A DNA stretch of 6,193 nt. Origin: an uncultured Clostridia bacterium. Its GTDB lineage: Bacteria > Bacillota > Clostridia > Oscillospirales > Acutalibacteraceae. Position numbers and translations under genes: made by a program. The notes beneath the pieces were generated by a model. That model saw only the letters and a list, made by a program, of their open reading frames with translations, made no database searches and had not been told where the DNA came from. Position 1 is the stretch's first letter. The number at the start of each line of letters is the position of its first letter. The stretch spans positions 1 through 6,193 of the forward strand of contig CALZMC010000041.1 in assembly GCA_945788455.1 (NCBI GenBank), written 5' to 3'. Below are positions 1-6,193 of the stretch, piece after piece.

Positions 1-3000
1 TATTTCAAAAAACGGACTTATGCTCTCCCCTATTACTCAGGTTTTAGTTGAACGCTATATTGCAGGCTGGAAGGAAATCGAATTTGAGGTAATGAGAGAC
101 AGTGTAGGTAACGTTATTGCTGTCTGCTCTATGGAAAACTTTGACCCTGTCGGTGTTCACACAGGCGACAGTATTGTTATTGCGCCTGCTGTTACGCTCG
201 CCGACAAGGAATATCAAATGCTTCGTTCGGCATCACTTGATATTATTACAGAGCTTGGCATTGAGGGTGGCTGCAACTGTCAATTTGCGCTAAATCCCGA
301 GAGCTTTGAATACTCTGTTATTGAGGTAAACCCAAGAGTTTCCCGTTCGTCTGCATTAGCATCTAAAGCAACAGGATACCCTATTGCAAAGGTTACAACT
401 AAAATTGCATTAGGCTATACTCTTGATGAAATCAAAAACGATATTACCGGCAAGACTTGTGCATGCTTTGAGCCGACACTTGACTACGTTGTTGTAAAGC
501 TTCCAAAATGGCCATTTGACAAGTTTGTTAATGCGTCTCGTAGGCTTGGCACTCAAATGAAGGCGACCGGCGAGGTTATGAGTATTGCTCCAAGCTTTGA
601 GATGGCTGTAATGAAGGCAGTTAGAGGAGCTGAAATCGGTCTTGATACTCTAAACAACAAGGCACTTGACGGAATTAACGCAAGAGAAAGACTTGTCGAA
701 CAGGACGACATTAGACTGTTCACTGTTTTTAAGGCTCTTAAAGACGGTGTGAGCATTGAAGAAATCCACAAAATCACTATGATTGACGAGTGGTTTTTGG
801 CAAAGCTGAAAAATCTTGCCGACTATGAAAAGGAAATCGAGGGCATACCGCTCAGCGAGGAGCTGTATATTAGGGGCAAAAAGCTCGGTTATACAGACAA
901 GGCATTAGAGCGAATTTCGCGTGGCAGTATAATATATCACAGAGATTGCGTATATAAAATGGTTGACACCTGTGGTGCAGAATTTGAGGCACAGACACCG
1001 TATTTTTACTCAACATACGACAACACCTGTGAGGCAAGGTCTCTTGAAGGCTCTGATAAAGAAAAGATAATCGTTCTCGGCTCAGGCCCGATAAGAATCG
1101 GTCAAGGCATCGAATTTGACTATTCGTCTGTTCATTGTGTTTGGACATTAAAGGAGCTTGGGTACGAGGTTATACTTGTTAACAACAATCCCGAAACTGT
1201 ATCTACCGATTTTGATACAGGCGACAGGCTATACTTTGAGCCACTGACAGATGAGGATGTTATGAACATCATCAAGGCTGAAAATCCTATCGGTGTTGTT
1301 GTCGCCTTCGGCGGTCAAACTGCTATCAAGCTTACTAAATTTCTTGACGATAACGGCATAACTATTTTTGGCACAAGTGCAAAGAGCATTGATGTTGCCG
1401 AGGACAGAGAAAAGTTTGACGCGTTGCTTGAAGAGTTCGGCATATTCAGACCAAAGGGCGAAAGTGTTATGACACTAAATGAGGCGTTAGGCTCTGCAAA
1501 CAGGCTCGGCTACCCTGTTCTTCTTCGTCCAAGCTACGTTATCGGCGGTCAAAATATGACTATTGCTTATACCGATGATGATGTTGTGCAGTATATGGAT
1601 ATCATTCTTTCACAGGGGATTGAAAATCCTGTTCTTGTTGATAAATATATGATGGGAACAGAGCTTGAGGTTGACTGTATCAGTGACGGCAGGGATGTAC
1701 TTATTCCGGGTATTATGGAGCATATTGAGAGAGCAGGCGTTCACTCAGGCGACAGTATTGCCGTTTATCCTCCGTATAACCTTAACGATATGATGCTTGA
1801 AAAAATATGTGACATCAGCAAAAAGCTCGCTCTGTCACTCGGCACAAAGGGACTCGTTAATATTCAGTATCTTATCTATCAAAATGAGCTGTATGTTATT
1901 GAGGTTAACCCAAGAGCATCAAGAACAATTCCGTATATCAGCAAGGTTACAGGCGTGCCTATGGTTGAGCTTGCAACAAAGATTATGGTTGGAGCATCAC
2001 TTGAGGAGCTTGGTTTCGGCACAGGATTATATAGGACACCGCCTTATTATGCAGTTAAGGTGCCTGTATTCAGCTTTGAAAAGCTTAATGATGTAAACTC
2101 AAAGCTCGGCCCTGAAATGAAATCTACGGGCGAGGTATTAGGCGTTGGCAAAAATCTTGTTGAAGCACTGTTCAAGGGATTGGCTTCGGCAGGATTTAAG
2201 ACCGACTTCCACAAAAAGGACGAGCACGGTGTTCTTATCACTGTAACAAAGCAGGATAGATTTGAAATCGTAAATCTTGCCAAAAAGCTTGATGACCTCG
2301 GCGCAAAGATTTGGGCTACGCCACAGACTGCAAGGGCTATTGAAAGCCTTGGAATTAATGTTTCGGTTGTTAATAAGCTCCAAGATGATAATTCGATTAT
2401 GGATTTAGTTGAAAGCGGAAAGCTCGACTATATCGTATATACAGGCAAGAGCGACAAAAAATCAATTGCCGACTATATAAGACTTCACAACAGAGCTAAT
2501 CAGCTTGGCATTGCGACAATTACCTCACTTGATACTGCAAATGCTATCGCCGATATTATCGCATCGAGATACAAAGAGACTAACACCGAGCTTGTTGACA
2601 TCAATAATATGAGAGAAAGCAAGGGTATCCTCAAGTTTTCAAAGATGGAGGGTACAGGCGATGACTACATTTTCTTTAACAATCAATGCGGTATTATTAC
2701 CTGCCCCGAAAGCTTTGCTATTGAATTCAGCGACAGGCACAAGGGCATCGGCGGAGACGGTATTGTTCTTATCGAGGAAAGCGACATCGCAGATGCAAAA
2801 ATGAGAGTATTCAACATTGACGGCTCCGAGGGAAAAATGGCAGGTAACTCTATTAGATGTGTCGGCAAATATCTCTATGATAACGATATGGTAAAGAATA
2901 CCGAAATGGATATAGAGACAGCCTCGGGTATTAAGCACCTATCCCTATTTACACGAAACGGCAAGGTATCGTCCGTTACGGTTGATATGGGCAAGGCAGA

Positions 3001-3463
3001 GCTAAATCCAAAGAGAATTCCTGTTATTGCCGATACAGATAAGGTTATTGATTATAATACAAAAATCGGCAACAGAGAGGTCAGCATAAACTGTTGTAAT
3101 ATCGGTAATCCTCACTGTGTTGTTTTTGTTGAAAACGTTGAGAGAATTAACCTGAATGATATCGGTCCTCAATTCGAGACAGCGAGCATTTTCCCGGAAA
3201 GGATTAACACGGAATTTGTTAGAGTTGTTAATTCAAAAACTCTAAAAATGAGAGTTTGGGAACGTGGCAACGGCGAGACGCAGGCCTGCGGTACAGGTGC
3301 TTGCGCAGCAGTAATCTGTGCTGTTGAAAAGGGATATTGCAATAAAGGCGAGAATATTACCGTTAAGGTTAAGGGTGGCGATTTAATCGTTAACTACACA
3401 GACGAGCGCGTTACTCTCACAGGAGATTGCAACCTTATCTATAAGGGCGAAATTGAATATTAA
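1..3463 (+). CDS. carB: Carbamoyl-phosphate synthase large subunit fused to a diaminopimelate epimerase-like domain (5' end missing)
   Basis: CarB uses two ATP, bicarbonate and glutamine-derived ammonia to make carbamoyl phosphate for pyrimidines and arginine in the cytoplasm. The frame is open to the left edge (first full codon at base 2; ISKNGL precedes the Met at 20), so about 190 N-terminal residues are off-window. Numbering from that Met: end of the first ATP-grasp domain to ~205, with [16 protein letters not shown] at 104-119; oligomerisation region ~206-345; second ATP-grasp from [14 protein letters not shown] (350-363), with NPRASRT at 630-636 and metal-binding Q616, E628 and N630; MGS-like allosteric domain ~735-850. 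The usual CarB end ([10 protein letters not shown], to 864) then runs with no stop into a DapF domain (871-1147). No Shine-Dalgarno sequence precedes the in-frame ATG at 2609, so one fused polypeptide is expected. CarB identity is certain; the fusion is read directly from the sequence but could reflect a local assembly error. Confidence 0.95.
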   Translation, partial: ISKNGLMLSPITQVLVERYIAGWKEIEFEVMRDSVGNVIAVCSMENFDPVGVHTGDSIVIAPAVTLADKEYQMLRSASLDIITELGIEGGCNCQFALNPESFEYSVIEVNPRVSRSSALASKATGYPIAKVTTKIALGYTLDEIKNDITGKTCACFEPTLDYVVVKLPKWPFDKFVNASRRLGTQMKATGEVMSIAPSFEMAVMKAVRGAEIGLDTLNNKALDGINARERLVEQDDIRLFTVFKALKDGVSIEEIHKITMIDEWFLAKLKNLADYEKEIEGIPLSEELYIRGKKLGYTDKALERISRGSIIYHRDCVYKMVDTCGAEFEAQTPYFYSTYDNTCEARSLEGSDKEKIIVLGSGPIRIGQGIEFDYSSVHCVWTLKELGYEVILVNNNPETVSTDFDTGDRLYFEPLTDEDVMNIIKAENPIGVVVAFGGQTAIKLTKFLDDNGITIFGTSAKSIDVAEDREKFDALLEEFGIFRPKGESVMTLNEALGSANRLGYPVLLRPSYVIGGQNMTIAYTDDDVVQYMDIILSQGIENPVLVDKYMMGTELEVDCISDGRDVLIPGIMEHIERAGVHSGDSIAVYPPYNLNDMMLEKICDISKKLALSLGTKGLVNIQYLIYQNELYVIEVNPRASRTIPYISKVTGVPMVELATKIMVGASLEELGFGTGLYRTPPYYAVKVPVFSFEKLNDVNSKLGPEMKSTGEVLGVGKNLVEALFKGLASAGFKTDFHKKDEHGVLITVTKQDRFEIVNLAKKLDDLGAKIWATPQTARAIESLGINVSVVNKLQDDNSIMDLVESGKLDYIVYTGKSDKKSIADYIRLHNRANQLGIATITSLDTANAIADIIASRYKETNTELVDINNMRESKGILKFSKMEGTGDDYIFFNNQCGIITCPESFAIEFSDRHKGIGGDGIVLIEESDIADAKMRVFNIDGSEGKMAGNSIRCVGKYLYDNDMVKNTEMDIETASGIKHLSLFTRNGKVSSVTVDMGKAELNPKRIPVIADTDKVIDYNTKIGNREVSINCCNIGNPHCVVFVENVERINLNDIGPQFETASIFPERINTEFVRVVNSKTLKMRVWERGNGETQACGTGACAAVICAVEKGYCNKGENITVKVKGGDLIVNYTDERVTLTGDCNLIYKGEIEY
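2630..3463 (+). other. dapF: DapF-like domain forming the C-terminal quarter of the CarB fusion
   Basis: DapF interconverts LL- and meso-diaminopimelate with a cysteine pair acting as base and acid. Residues 871-1147 of the fused frame (counted from the Met at base 20) span a full-length domain of about 277 residues: [13 protein letters not shown] opening, RHKGIGGDG (906-914), [16 protein letters not shown] (932-947), GNPHCV (1029-1034), RINTEF (1061-1066), WERGNGET (1080-1087) and ACGTGACA (1089-1096). The second catalytic cysteine is C1090. The first, normally the Cys of the Cys-Gly-Asn motif, is A941 (codon GCA at 2840-2842). The Asn of the N-terminal Gly-Asn-Asp motif is D881 (codon GAT at 2660-2662). 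Other substrate-contact positions (N932, N1030, N1063, E1081, R1082) look intact. The fold assignment is secure. Whether it is an active epimerase, a variant with another substrate, or an inactive relative cannot be told from sequence alone. Confidence 0.9.
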
Positions 3464-3471
3464 ATAAAAAC

Positions 3472-3516
3472 GAGTAGTAATAACGGTTTATAAAAGCTGT
3501 TATTGCTACTCTTTTT
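3472..3516 (+). terminator. Rho-independent terminator after carB-dapF, possibly bidirectional
   Basis: Eight bases after the stop codon, a 15-bp stem (3472-3486 with 3497-3511, two G-T wobbles, loop of ten bases) is followed by TTTTT at 3512-3516. On the opposite strand the same stem is followed, after one G, by a run of five T (complement of 3466-3470), so it may also stop transcripts coming from the right. It marks carB-dapF as the last gene of its transcript. Confidence 0.9.
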
Positions 3517-3522
3517 ATATTC

Positions 3523-3553
3523 AAAAATACCCACCGAAATAAATCGGTGGGTA
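3523..3553 (-). terminator. Rho-independent terminator of the BMP lipoprotein gene
   Basis: A perfect GC-rich stem of ten pairs (3528-3537 with 3544-3553, loop of six bases) lies 33 bases beyond the lipoprotein stop codon. On the minus strand it is followed directly by five T (complement of 3523-3527). No T-run follows it on the plus strand, so it acts only for the leftward transcript. It sits back to back with the carB-dapF terminator. Confidence 0.88.
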
Positions 3554-3586
3554 AAATTCATAGTATTAAATTAAACTACTAAACTA

Positions 3587-5443
3587 TTATAAAGTTTTAA
3601 ACTCAACTGTTTCAAGGAACCAGCCGTTAAGTGTCAGGCACTTAGACATCTTATGCTCCTCGAAATACTTGCAGAAAAGATAGCCTGCACCGTTTTGAGT
3701 TTGAACAGGAGCAATATTTCCCGAAGCTAAGCCCTCATATACAGAATCAAACTTCGCTTTTAGCTCTTCATTTTCGATATTGTATGTAACATAAATACCT
3801 TTAGTTGAGCAGTTAGCTAAGCTTGGAAAACCGCCTTGGAAATTTTCAAGGCAATCCTTAACAGCCTCGCCGTAATCGTTAACAACAGTAAAATAGGAGT
3901 CCTTATTATTTTCACCTGCAGAAATAACATTTAGGTCAAAGTCATAATTCCACTTAGCTGAATAAGCAGAGTCCTTTGATGCATTTCCACCGTCAAAGAT
4001 GGTGGTAACACCCTTATTGAACATAGTCTCACAAATAGATGAGTATCTGTCAACCATTTCAAATGTTGTGTTCCAATAGAACTCATTTTCCATTGAAATT
4101 CCTGTGCCTAAGCCGTATGCATCAACATTCTCCCAATGAGAGAACATATATCCGTCCTTTGGAACAGCAGCAGCAACCTCTACTGTGTCGCCTGCAACAT
4201 AAGAGCCTGAACCGCTTGATGCGCCGTCTCCGCCCTCGCCTGTTTCAACAGTAACGTAGAATGCCGGATTTTCGCTTTCGGCATATACAGGAGTTAATGT
4301 AATATCAGCATCCTTAACATCAACCCAAATCTCACTGCAGGTCAAATCTGTGTCGCCTAAATCAGCCTCTGTCTCCCAATGGTCGAAAACCTTGCCCTTA
4401 TCGGCAGCAGGAGCTTTAACTGAAATGCCGTCATCAACCTTTACGCCGTACTTTTCAAAAACAGTCTTGCCGTCCTCTTTCATAACGGTTACTGTCTTGA
4501 AGTCGCCTTCAATGTCCTTGTATACAGCCGTAATAGTAGCATCGCACTTTTCTACCAATAGGTTCATTGATGACTTTGTCTTTGAAGAAATATTAACCTT
4601 ACTGTCCTTTACACCCTCTGTGTCACTCTTAACCTCCCAATGGTCAAATACCTGACCGACAGGAGCTGTGTCGGCTGTTACAGTAACATTACTACCGGTT
4701 GTGTATGTACCTGTACCGATACCGTTTTCAACCTTGATGTTAAATGTTTCTTCATCAACCTCGCTAACAGGCTTATAGCAAGCCTTTAGGGTAAAGTCAT
4801 AGTTATAGTCAGTAGCAAATGAATTAAAATCAGCCCAATCGAGTGTTACAGGAATACCAAGCTCGTCAGCAGCTGCAGCAGCACCCTGAACATATCCTCC
4901 ACCGTATGAGGCAGATGTTAGTGATGACGCATCGCCGAAATATCCAAGCTTTGTGTTTCCGTTTAGTACAGCAAGATAGCCTGCAATATAGCCTGCCTGA
5001 GTTGCATCAAACTTAACAGTCATAACATTAGCAAGGTATCTGTCGGTTAAATCATCTGCAGAATGAGGTGTGCCGTCAAGTAAAATGAACTTAACATCAG
5101 GATATTCCATCGCCATATCATAGGCCGGAACCGAAAACTTCTCTCCGGGGAAAACGATAAACTGCGCACCGTTTTTTACTGCGAGCTTTACGTACTTTTC
5201 AACACCTGATACAGTTAGCTCTCCGTCTTCTAATGATGGCTGATAATAATGATATGTCATTGCATTTTCAATCGCATAGGCAGTCAAGCCGTTCCATGCA
5301 CTTTCGTTATATCCACCGTCTTTTATTGAGGCACCGTCTGTAATCATTACGATATCGTAATTCTGCTCGGCAGACTTAGCACAGCCTACAAACAAGCCGA
5401 ATACTAATGTTAGGCACATCAATACTGAAATTATCTTTTTCAT
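3587..5443 (-). CDS. BMP-family substrate-binding lipoprotein split by three InlB-type B-repeats
   Basis: BMP/PnrA-family proteins are lipid-anchored receptors, usually for nucleosides, feeding an ABC importer. This 618-residue protein has a Lys-Lys signal peptide ending FVGC (lipidated C21). The first lobe begins YDIVMITDGASIKDGGYNESAWNGL (29-53), matching the BMP pattern of a short strand, an Asp-rich loop and a SAW-G-L helix. The second lobe starts at KLGYFGDASS (165-174), is interrupted after DWADFNSF (202-209), and resumes at RYSSICETMFNKGVTTIFDGGN (from 466). The interruption carries three B-repeats (about 234-308, 315-388, 395-464), each with an F-x-HWE core. Family members are usually about 350 residues; the extra length is the insert. 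The ATG at 5441-5443 follows GGAGG by six bases and gives a proper signal peptide. No permease or ATPase is in view, so ligand and partner are unknown. The fold call is strong; transport of nucleosides is only a family-based guess. Confidence 0.88.
   Translation of the reverse strand: MKKIISVLMCLTLVFGLFVGCAKSAEQNYDIVMITDGASIKDGGYNESAWNGLTAYAIENAMTYHYYQPSLEDGELTVSGVEKYVKLAVKNGAQFIVFPGEKFSVPAYDMAMEYPDVKFILLDGTPHSADDLTDRYLANVMTVKFDATQAGYIAGYLAVLNGNTKLGYFGDASSLTSASYGGGYVQGAAAAADELGIPVTLDWADFNSFATDYNYDFTLKACYKPVSEVDEETFNIKVENGIGTGTYTTGSNVTVTADTAPVGQVFDHWEVKSDTEGVKDSKVNISSKTKSSMNLLVEKCDATITAVYKDIEGDFKTVTVMKEDGKTVFEKYGVKVDDGISVKAPAADKGKVFDHWETEADLGDTDLTCSEIWVDVKDADITLTPVYAESENPAFYVTVETGEGGDGASSGSGSYVAGDTVEVAAAVPKDGYMFSHWENVDAYGLGTGISMENEFYWNTTFEMVDRYSSICETMFNKGVTTIFDGGNASKDSAYSAKWNYDFDLNVISAGENNKDSYFTVVNDYGEAVKDCLENFQGGFPSLANCSTKGIYVTYNIENEELKAKFDSVYEGLASGNIAPVQTQNGAGYLFCKYFEEHKMSKCLTLNGWFLETVEFKTL
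4052..4744 (-). repeat. Three InlB-type (divergent B-repeat) domains inserted in the binding protein
   Basis: Three units of about 70-75 residues follow a common plan: an opening strand with Val-Thr alternation (residues 234, 315, 395), a turn, a second strand (VTVTA, ISVKA, VEVAA), then a core F-x-HWE (266-270, 353-357, 434-438). Units 1 and 2 close with a strand ending VY (ITAVY, LTPVY); unit 3 lacks this and ends FEMVDR, running into the next helix of the binding fold. Near-identical DNA (CTCCCAATGGTC on the plus strand) occurs at the core of units 1 and 2, from 4634 and 4373. Such repeats are small beta-grasp-like modules common in surface proteins of Firmicutes. Sequence divergence shows the array is old rather than a recent duplication. 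Confidence 0.8.
5381..5443 (-). other. Lipoprotein signal peptide (type II) of the BMP protein
   Basis: The first 21 residues comprise two lysines, a hydrophobic stretch (IISVLMCLTLVFGLFVG) and a cysteine at position 21, followed by a polar mature start (AKSAEQN). The lipobox FVGC has Phe at -3, where Leu is usual, so it is slightly off consensus, but the charge, length and Gly at -1 fit cleavage by LspA and lipid attachment to C21 on the outer face of the membrane. Confidence 0.85.
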
Positions 5444-5449
5444 ATCTTC

Positions 5450-5454
5450 CCTCC
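5450..5454 (-). promoter_or_regulatory. Ribosome binding site of the BMP lipoprotein gene
   Basis: GGAGG on the minus strand, six bases before the ATG at 5441-5443, within GGAGGGAAGAT. It is a near-perfect anti-16S match and fixes the start codon. Confidence 0.9.
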
Positions 5455-5475
5455 AAAGAGATTTATCACTAATTT

Positions 5476-5504
5476 ATAATAACAAATTACATTGGATATT
5501 GCAA
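5476..5504 (-). promoter_or_regulatory. Probable housekeeping sigma promoter of the BMP lipoprotein gene
   Basis: On the minus strand a TTGCAA box (5499-5504) and a TATTAT box (5476-5481) are separated by exactly 17 bases, in a very AT-rich stretch upstream of the gene. This predicts a leader of about 25 bases containing the ribosome binding site and leaving no room for a riboswitch. A TATAAT (5511-5516, minus strand) further upstream is an alternative -10 but lacks a well-spaced -35. No operator palindrome was recognised. Confidence 0.6.
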
Positions 5505-5539
5505 TAGATATTATAATATTTTATTTTGATTTTACGAAC

Positions 5540-5571
5540 AAAAAATGCACATCTGACAAATAGATGTGCAT
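5540..5571 (-). terminator. Rho-independent terminator of glmS
   Basis: A perfect 10-bp stem (5562-5571 with 5545-5554, loop of seven bases) starts six bases after the glmS stop codon and is followed on the minus strand by a T-run (complement of 5540-5544). It separates glmS from the lipoprotein gene, which therefore depends on its own promoter downstream of this hairpin. Confidence 0.92.
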
Positions 5572-5577
5572 AAATTA

Positions 5578-6193
5578 TTATTCTACCGTAACAACCTTTG
5601 CAAGATTACGAGGCTTATCAACGTCGAGTCCTTTGTCTGCCGATACATAATAAGCAAGAAGCTGTAAAGCTACAACAGACGGAATCAGCATAAATTCATC
5701 CTCTAAATCGGGAAGAACAAATACATTATTCATATTACTGTCGATAAGTGAAGACTTTACGAAGTTTACAACTCTTGCACCGCGAGACTCAACCTCGCGA
5801 ATATTAGATGCCTGCTTTGACTTTAGGTGCGACTGAGTCATTAATGTGATTACAGGAGTGTTTTCTGTTATTAGTGCGATAGTGCCGTGCTTTAGCTCTC
5901 CCGAGGCAAATGCCTCGCTGTGAATATACGATATTTCCTTTAGCTTCAGCGATGCCTCAAGCAACGCAGGATAATCGAGTCCCCTGCCTATCATAAAGGT
6001 ATGCTCGGCAGTCAGCATTGAATTTGAAAGATGATGAATTTCGTATCGTCTGTCGAGAACATCCTGAACAGCACTCGGAATTTTGTTTAACTGCTCAACA
6101 TAATTTTTTAAGTCGGCATTATCAAAAATTCCTCGCAAATATGCTATTTTTGCATTAATAAGATAAAAAACAGACACCTGTGTTGTATATGCC
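5578..6193 (-). CDS. glmS: Glutamine-fructose-6-phosphate aminotransferase (isomerising), C-terminal part
   Basis: GlmS converts fructose-6-phosphate and glutamine to glucosamine-6-phosphate, the entry step to UDP-GlcNAc and peptidoglycan. Only the last ~205 codons are present; the frame is open through the right edge, where AYTTQVSVFYL matches the AYTTQ motif after the first sugar-binding (SIS) domain. The second SIS domain is complete: GRGLDYPALLEASLKLKEISYIH with the catalytic-region Glu, ELKHG with the conserved His, and the invariant C-terminal tail DVDKPRNLAKVVTVE with the Lys that forms a Schiff base with the sugar. The GTG at 6175-6177 is an internal Val codon, not a start. The tail has the normal length and ends at TAA (5578-5580). 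The N-terminal glutaminase domain, and any glmS ribozyme leader, would lie beyond the window. Confidence 0.96.
   Translation of the reverse strand, partial: AYTTQVSVFYLINAKIAYLRGIFDNADLKNYVEQLNKIPSAVQDVLDRRYEIHHLSNSMLTAEHTFMIGRGLDYPALLEASLKLKEISYIHSEAFASGELKHGTIALITENTPVITLMTQSHLKSKQASNIREVESRGARVVNFVKSSLIDSNMNNVFVLPDLEDEFMLIPSVVALQLLAYYVSADKGLDVDKPRNLAKVVTVE

Noticed and set aside
553..1148. Minus-strand open frames inside carB (553-777, 870-1148)
   Set aside because: They lie opposite highly conserved CarB sequence, resemble no protein family I know, and have no ribosome binding site or neighbours.
1797..2938. Other open frames overlapping carB-dapF (1797-2096 plus; 2047-2283, 2138-2383, 2639-2938 and 2683-2868 minus)
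   Set aside because: Shadows of the CarB-DapF coding frame, with compositions typical of out-of-frame translation.
2609..3463. A separate dapF gene starting at the in-frame ATG at 2609
   Set aside because: No stop codon separates it from carB and the bases before the ATG (GACATCAATAAT) hold no Shine-Dalgarno sequence, so independent initiation is not supported.
4130..4648. The HWE-core DNA repeats as a CRISPR array or mobile-element trace
   Set aside because: They are in frame, spaced about 260 bases apart, and encode the conserved core of a known protein repeat.
4039..4655. Plus-strand open frames opposite the lipoprotein gene (4039-4254, 4350-4655)
   Set aside because: Their Ser/Pro/Gln-rich translations arise from the repeat-rich gene on the other strand; no start signals or family resemblance.
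5505..5544. Second promoter (TATAAT at 5511-5516, minus strand)
   Set aside because: A good -10 box, but no -35 at suitable spacing and it overlaps the AT-rich tail of the glmS terminator; the 17-base-spaced pair downstream is better.
5444..5577. Riboswitch or structured leader before the lipoprotein gene
   Set aside because: The only hairpin is the glmS terminator; the predicted leader after the promoter is about 25 bases, too short for a purine or other aptamer.
5578..6177. A short complete gene starting at the GTG at 6175-6177
   Set aside because: The frame stays open to the window edge and the upstream codons encode the conserved AYTTQ motif of GlmS, so the GTG is an internal valine.

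Overview
The window looks like a piece of a low-to-moderate GC Clostridia chromosome, probably a Ruminococcus or Oscillospiraceae-like gut anaerobe. This rests on the base composition, a strong GGAGG ribosome binding site, rho-independent terminators at every gene end, a Gram-positive-style lipoprotein with a BMP-family binding fold, and the flavour of the CarB, DapF and GlmS sequences. The assignment is an inference from protein character; no taxonomic marker is present.

Layout: the left 3.46 kb is one plus-strand reading frame that enters from beyond the left edge. It encodes the large subunit of carbamoyl-phosphate synthase (CarB, missing roughly its first 190 residues) and runs without a stop into a complete diaminopimelate epimerase-like (DapF) domain. 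A 15-bp stem terminator follows. A second hairpin serves the convergent minus-strand gene at 3587-5443. That gene encodes a 618-residue lipoprotein with a BMP/PnrA-type substrate-binding fold, split in its second lobe by about 230 residues carrying three InlB-type B-repeats. It has its own promoter and Shine-Dalgarno sequence. Upstream, also on the minus strand, lies the 3' end of glmS (last ~205 codons) with a terminator directly after its stop codon.

Function: CarB makes carbamoyl phosphate for pyrimidines and arginine, DapF converts LL- to meso-diaminopimelate for peptidoglycan and lysine, and GlmS makes glucosamine-6-phosphate for the cell wall. These are housekeeping genes; the lipoprotein is a separately transcribed unit between them, with no transporter permease or ATPase in view.

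The points most worth a second look are (1) the in-frame CarB-DapF fusion, (2) the DapF half, which keeps one catalytic cysteine but has alanine in place of the other and aspartate in place of a conserved substrate-site asparagine, and (3) the binding lipoprotein with B-repeats inserted into one lobe. No RNA genes, CRISPR arrays, insertion sequences or phage genes were seen. The two intergenic gaps are each under 140 bases and are largely taken up by terminators and a promoter.
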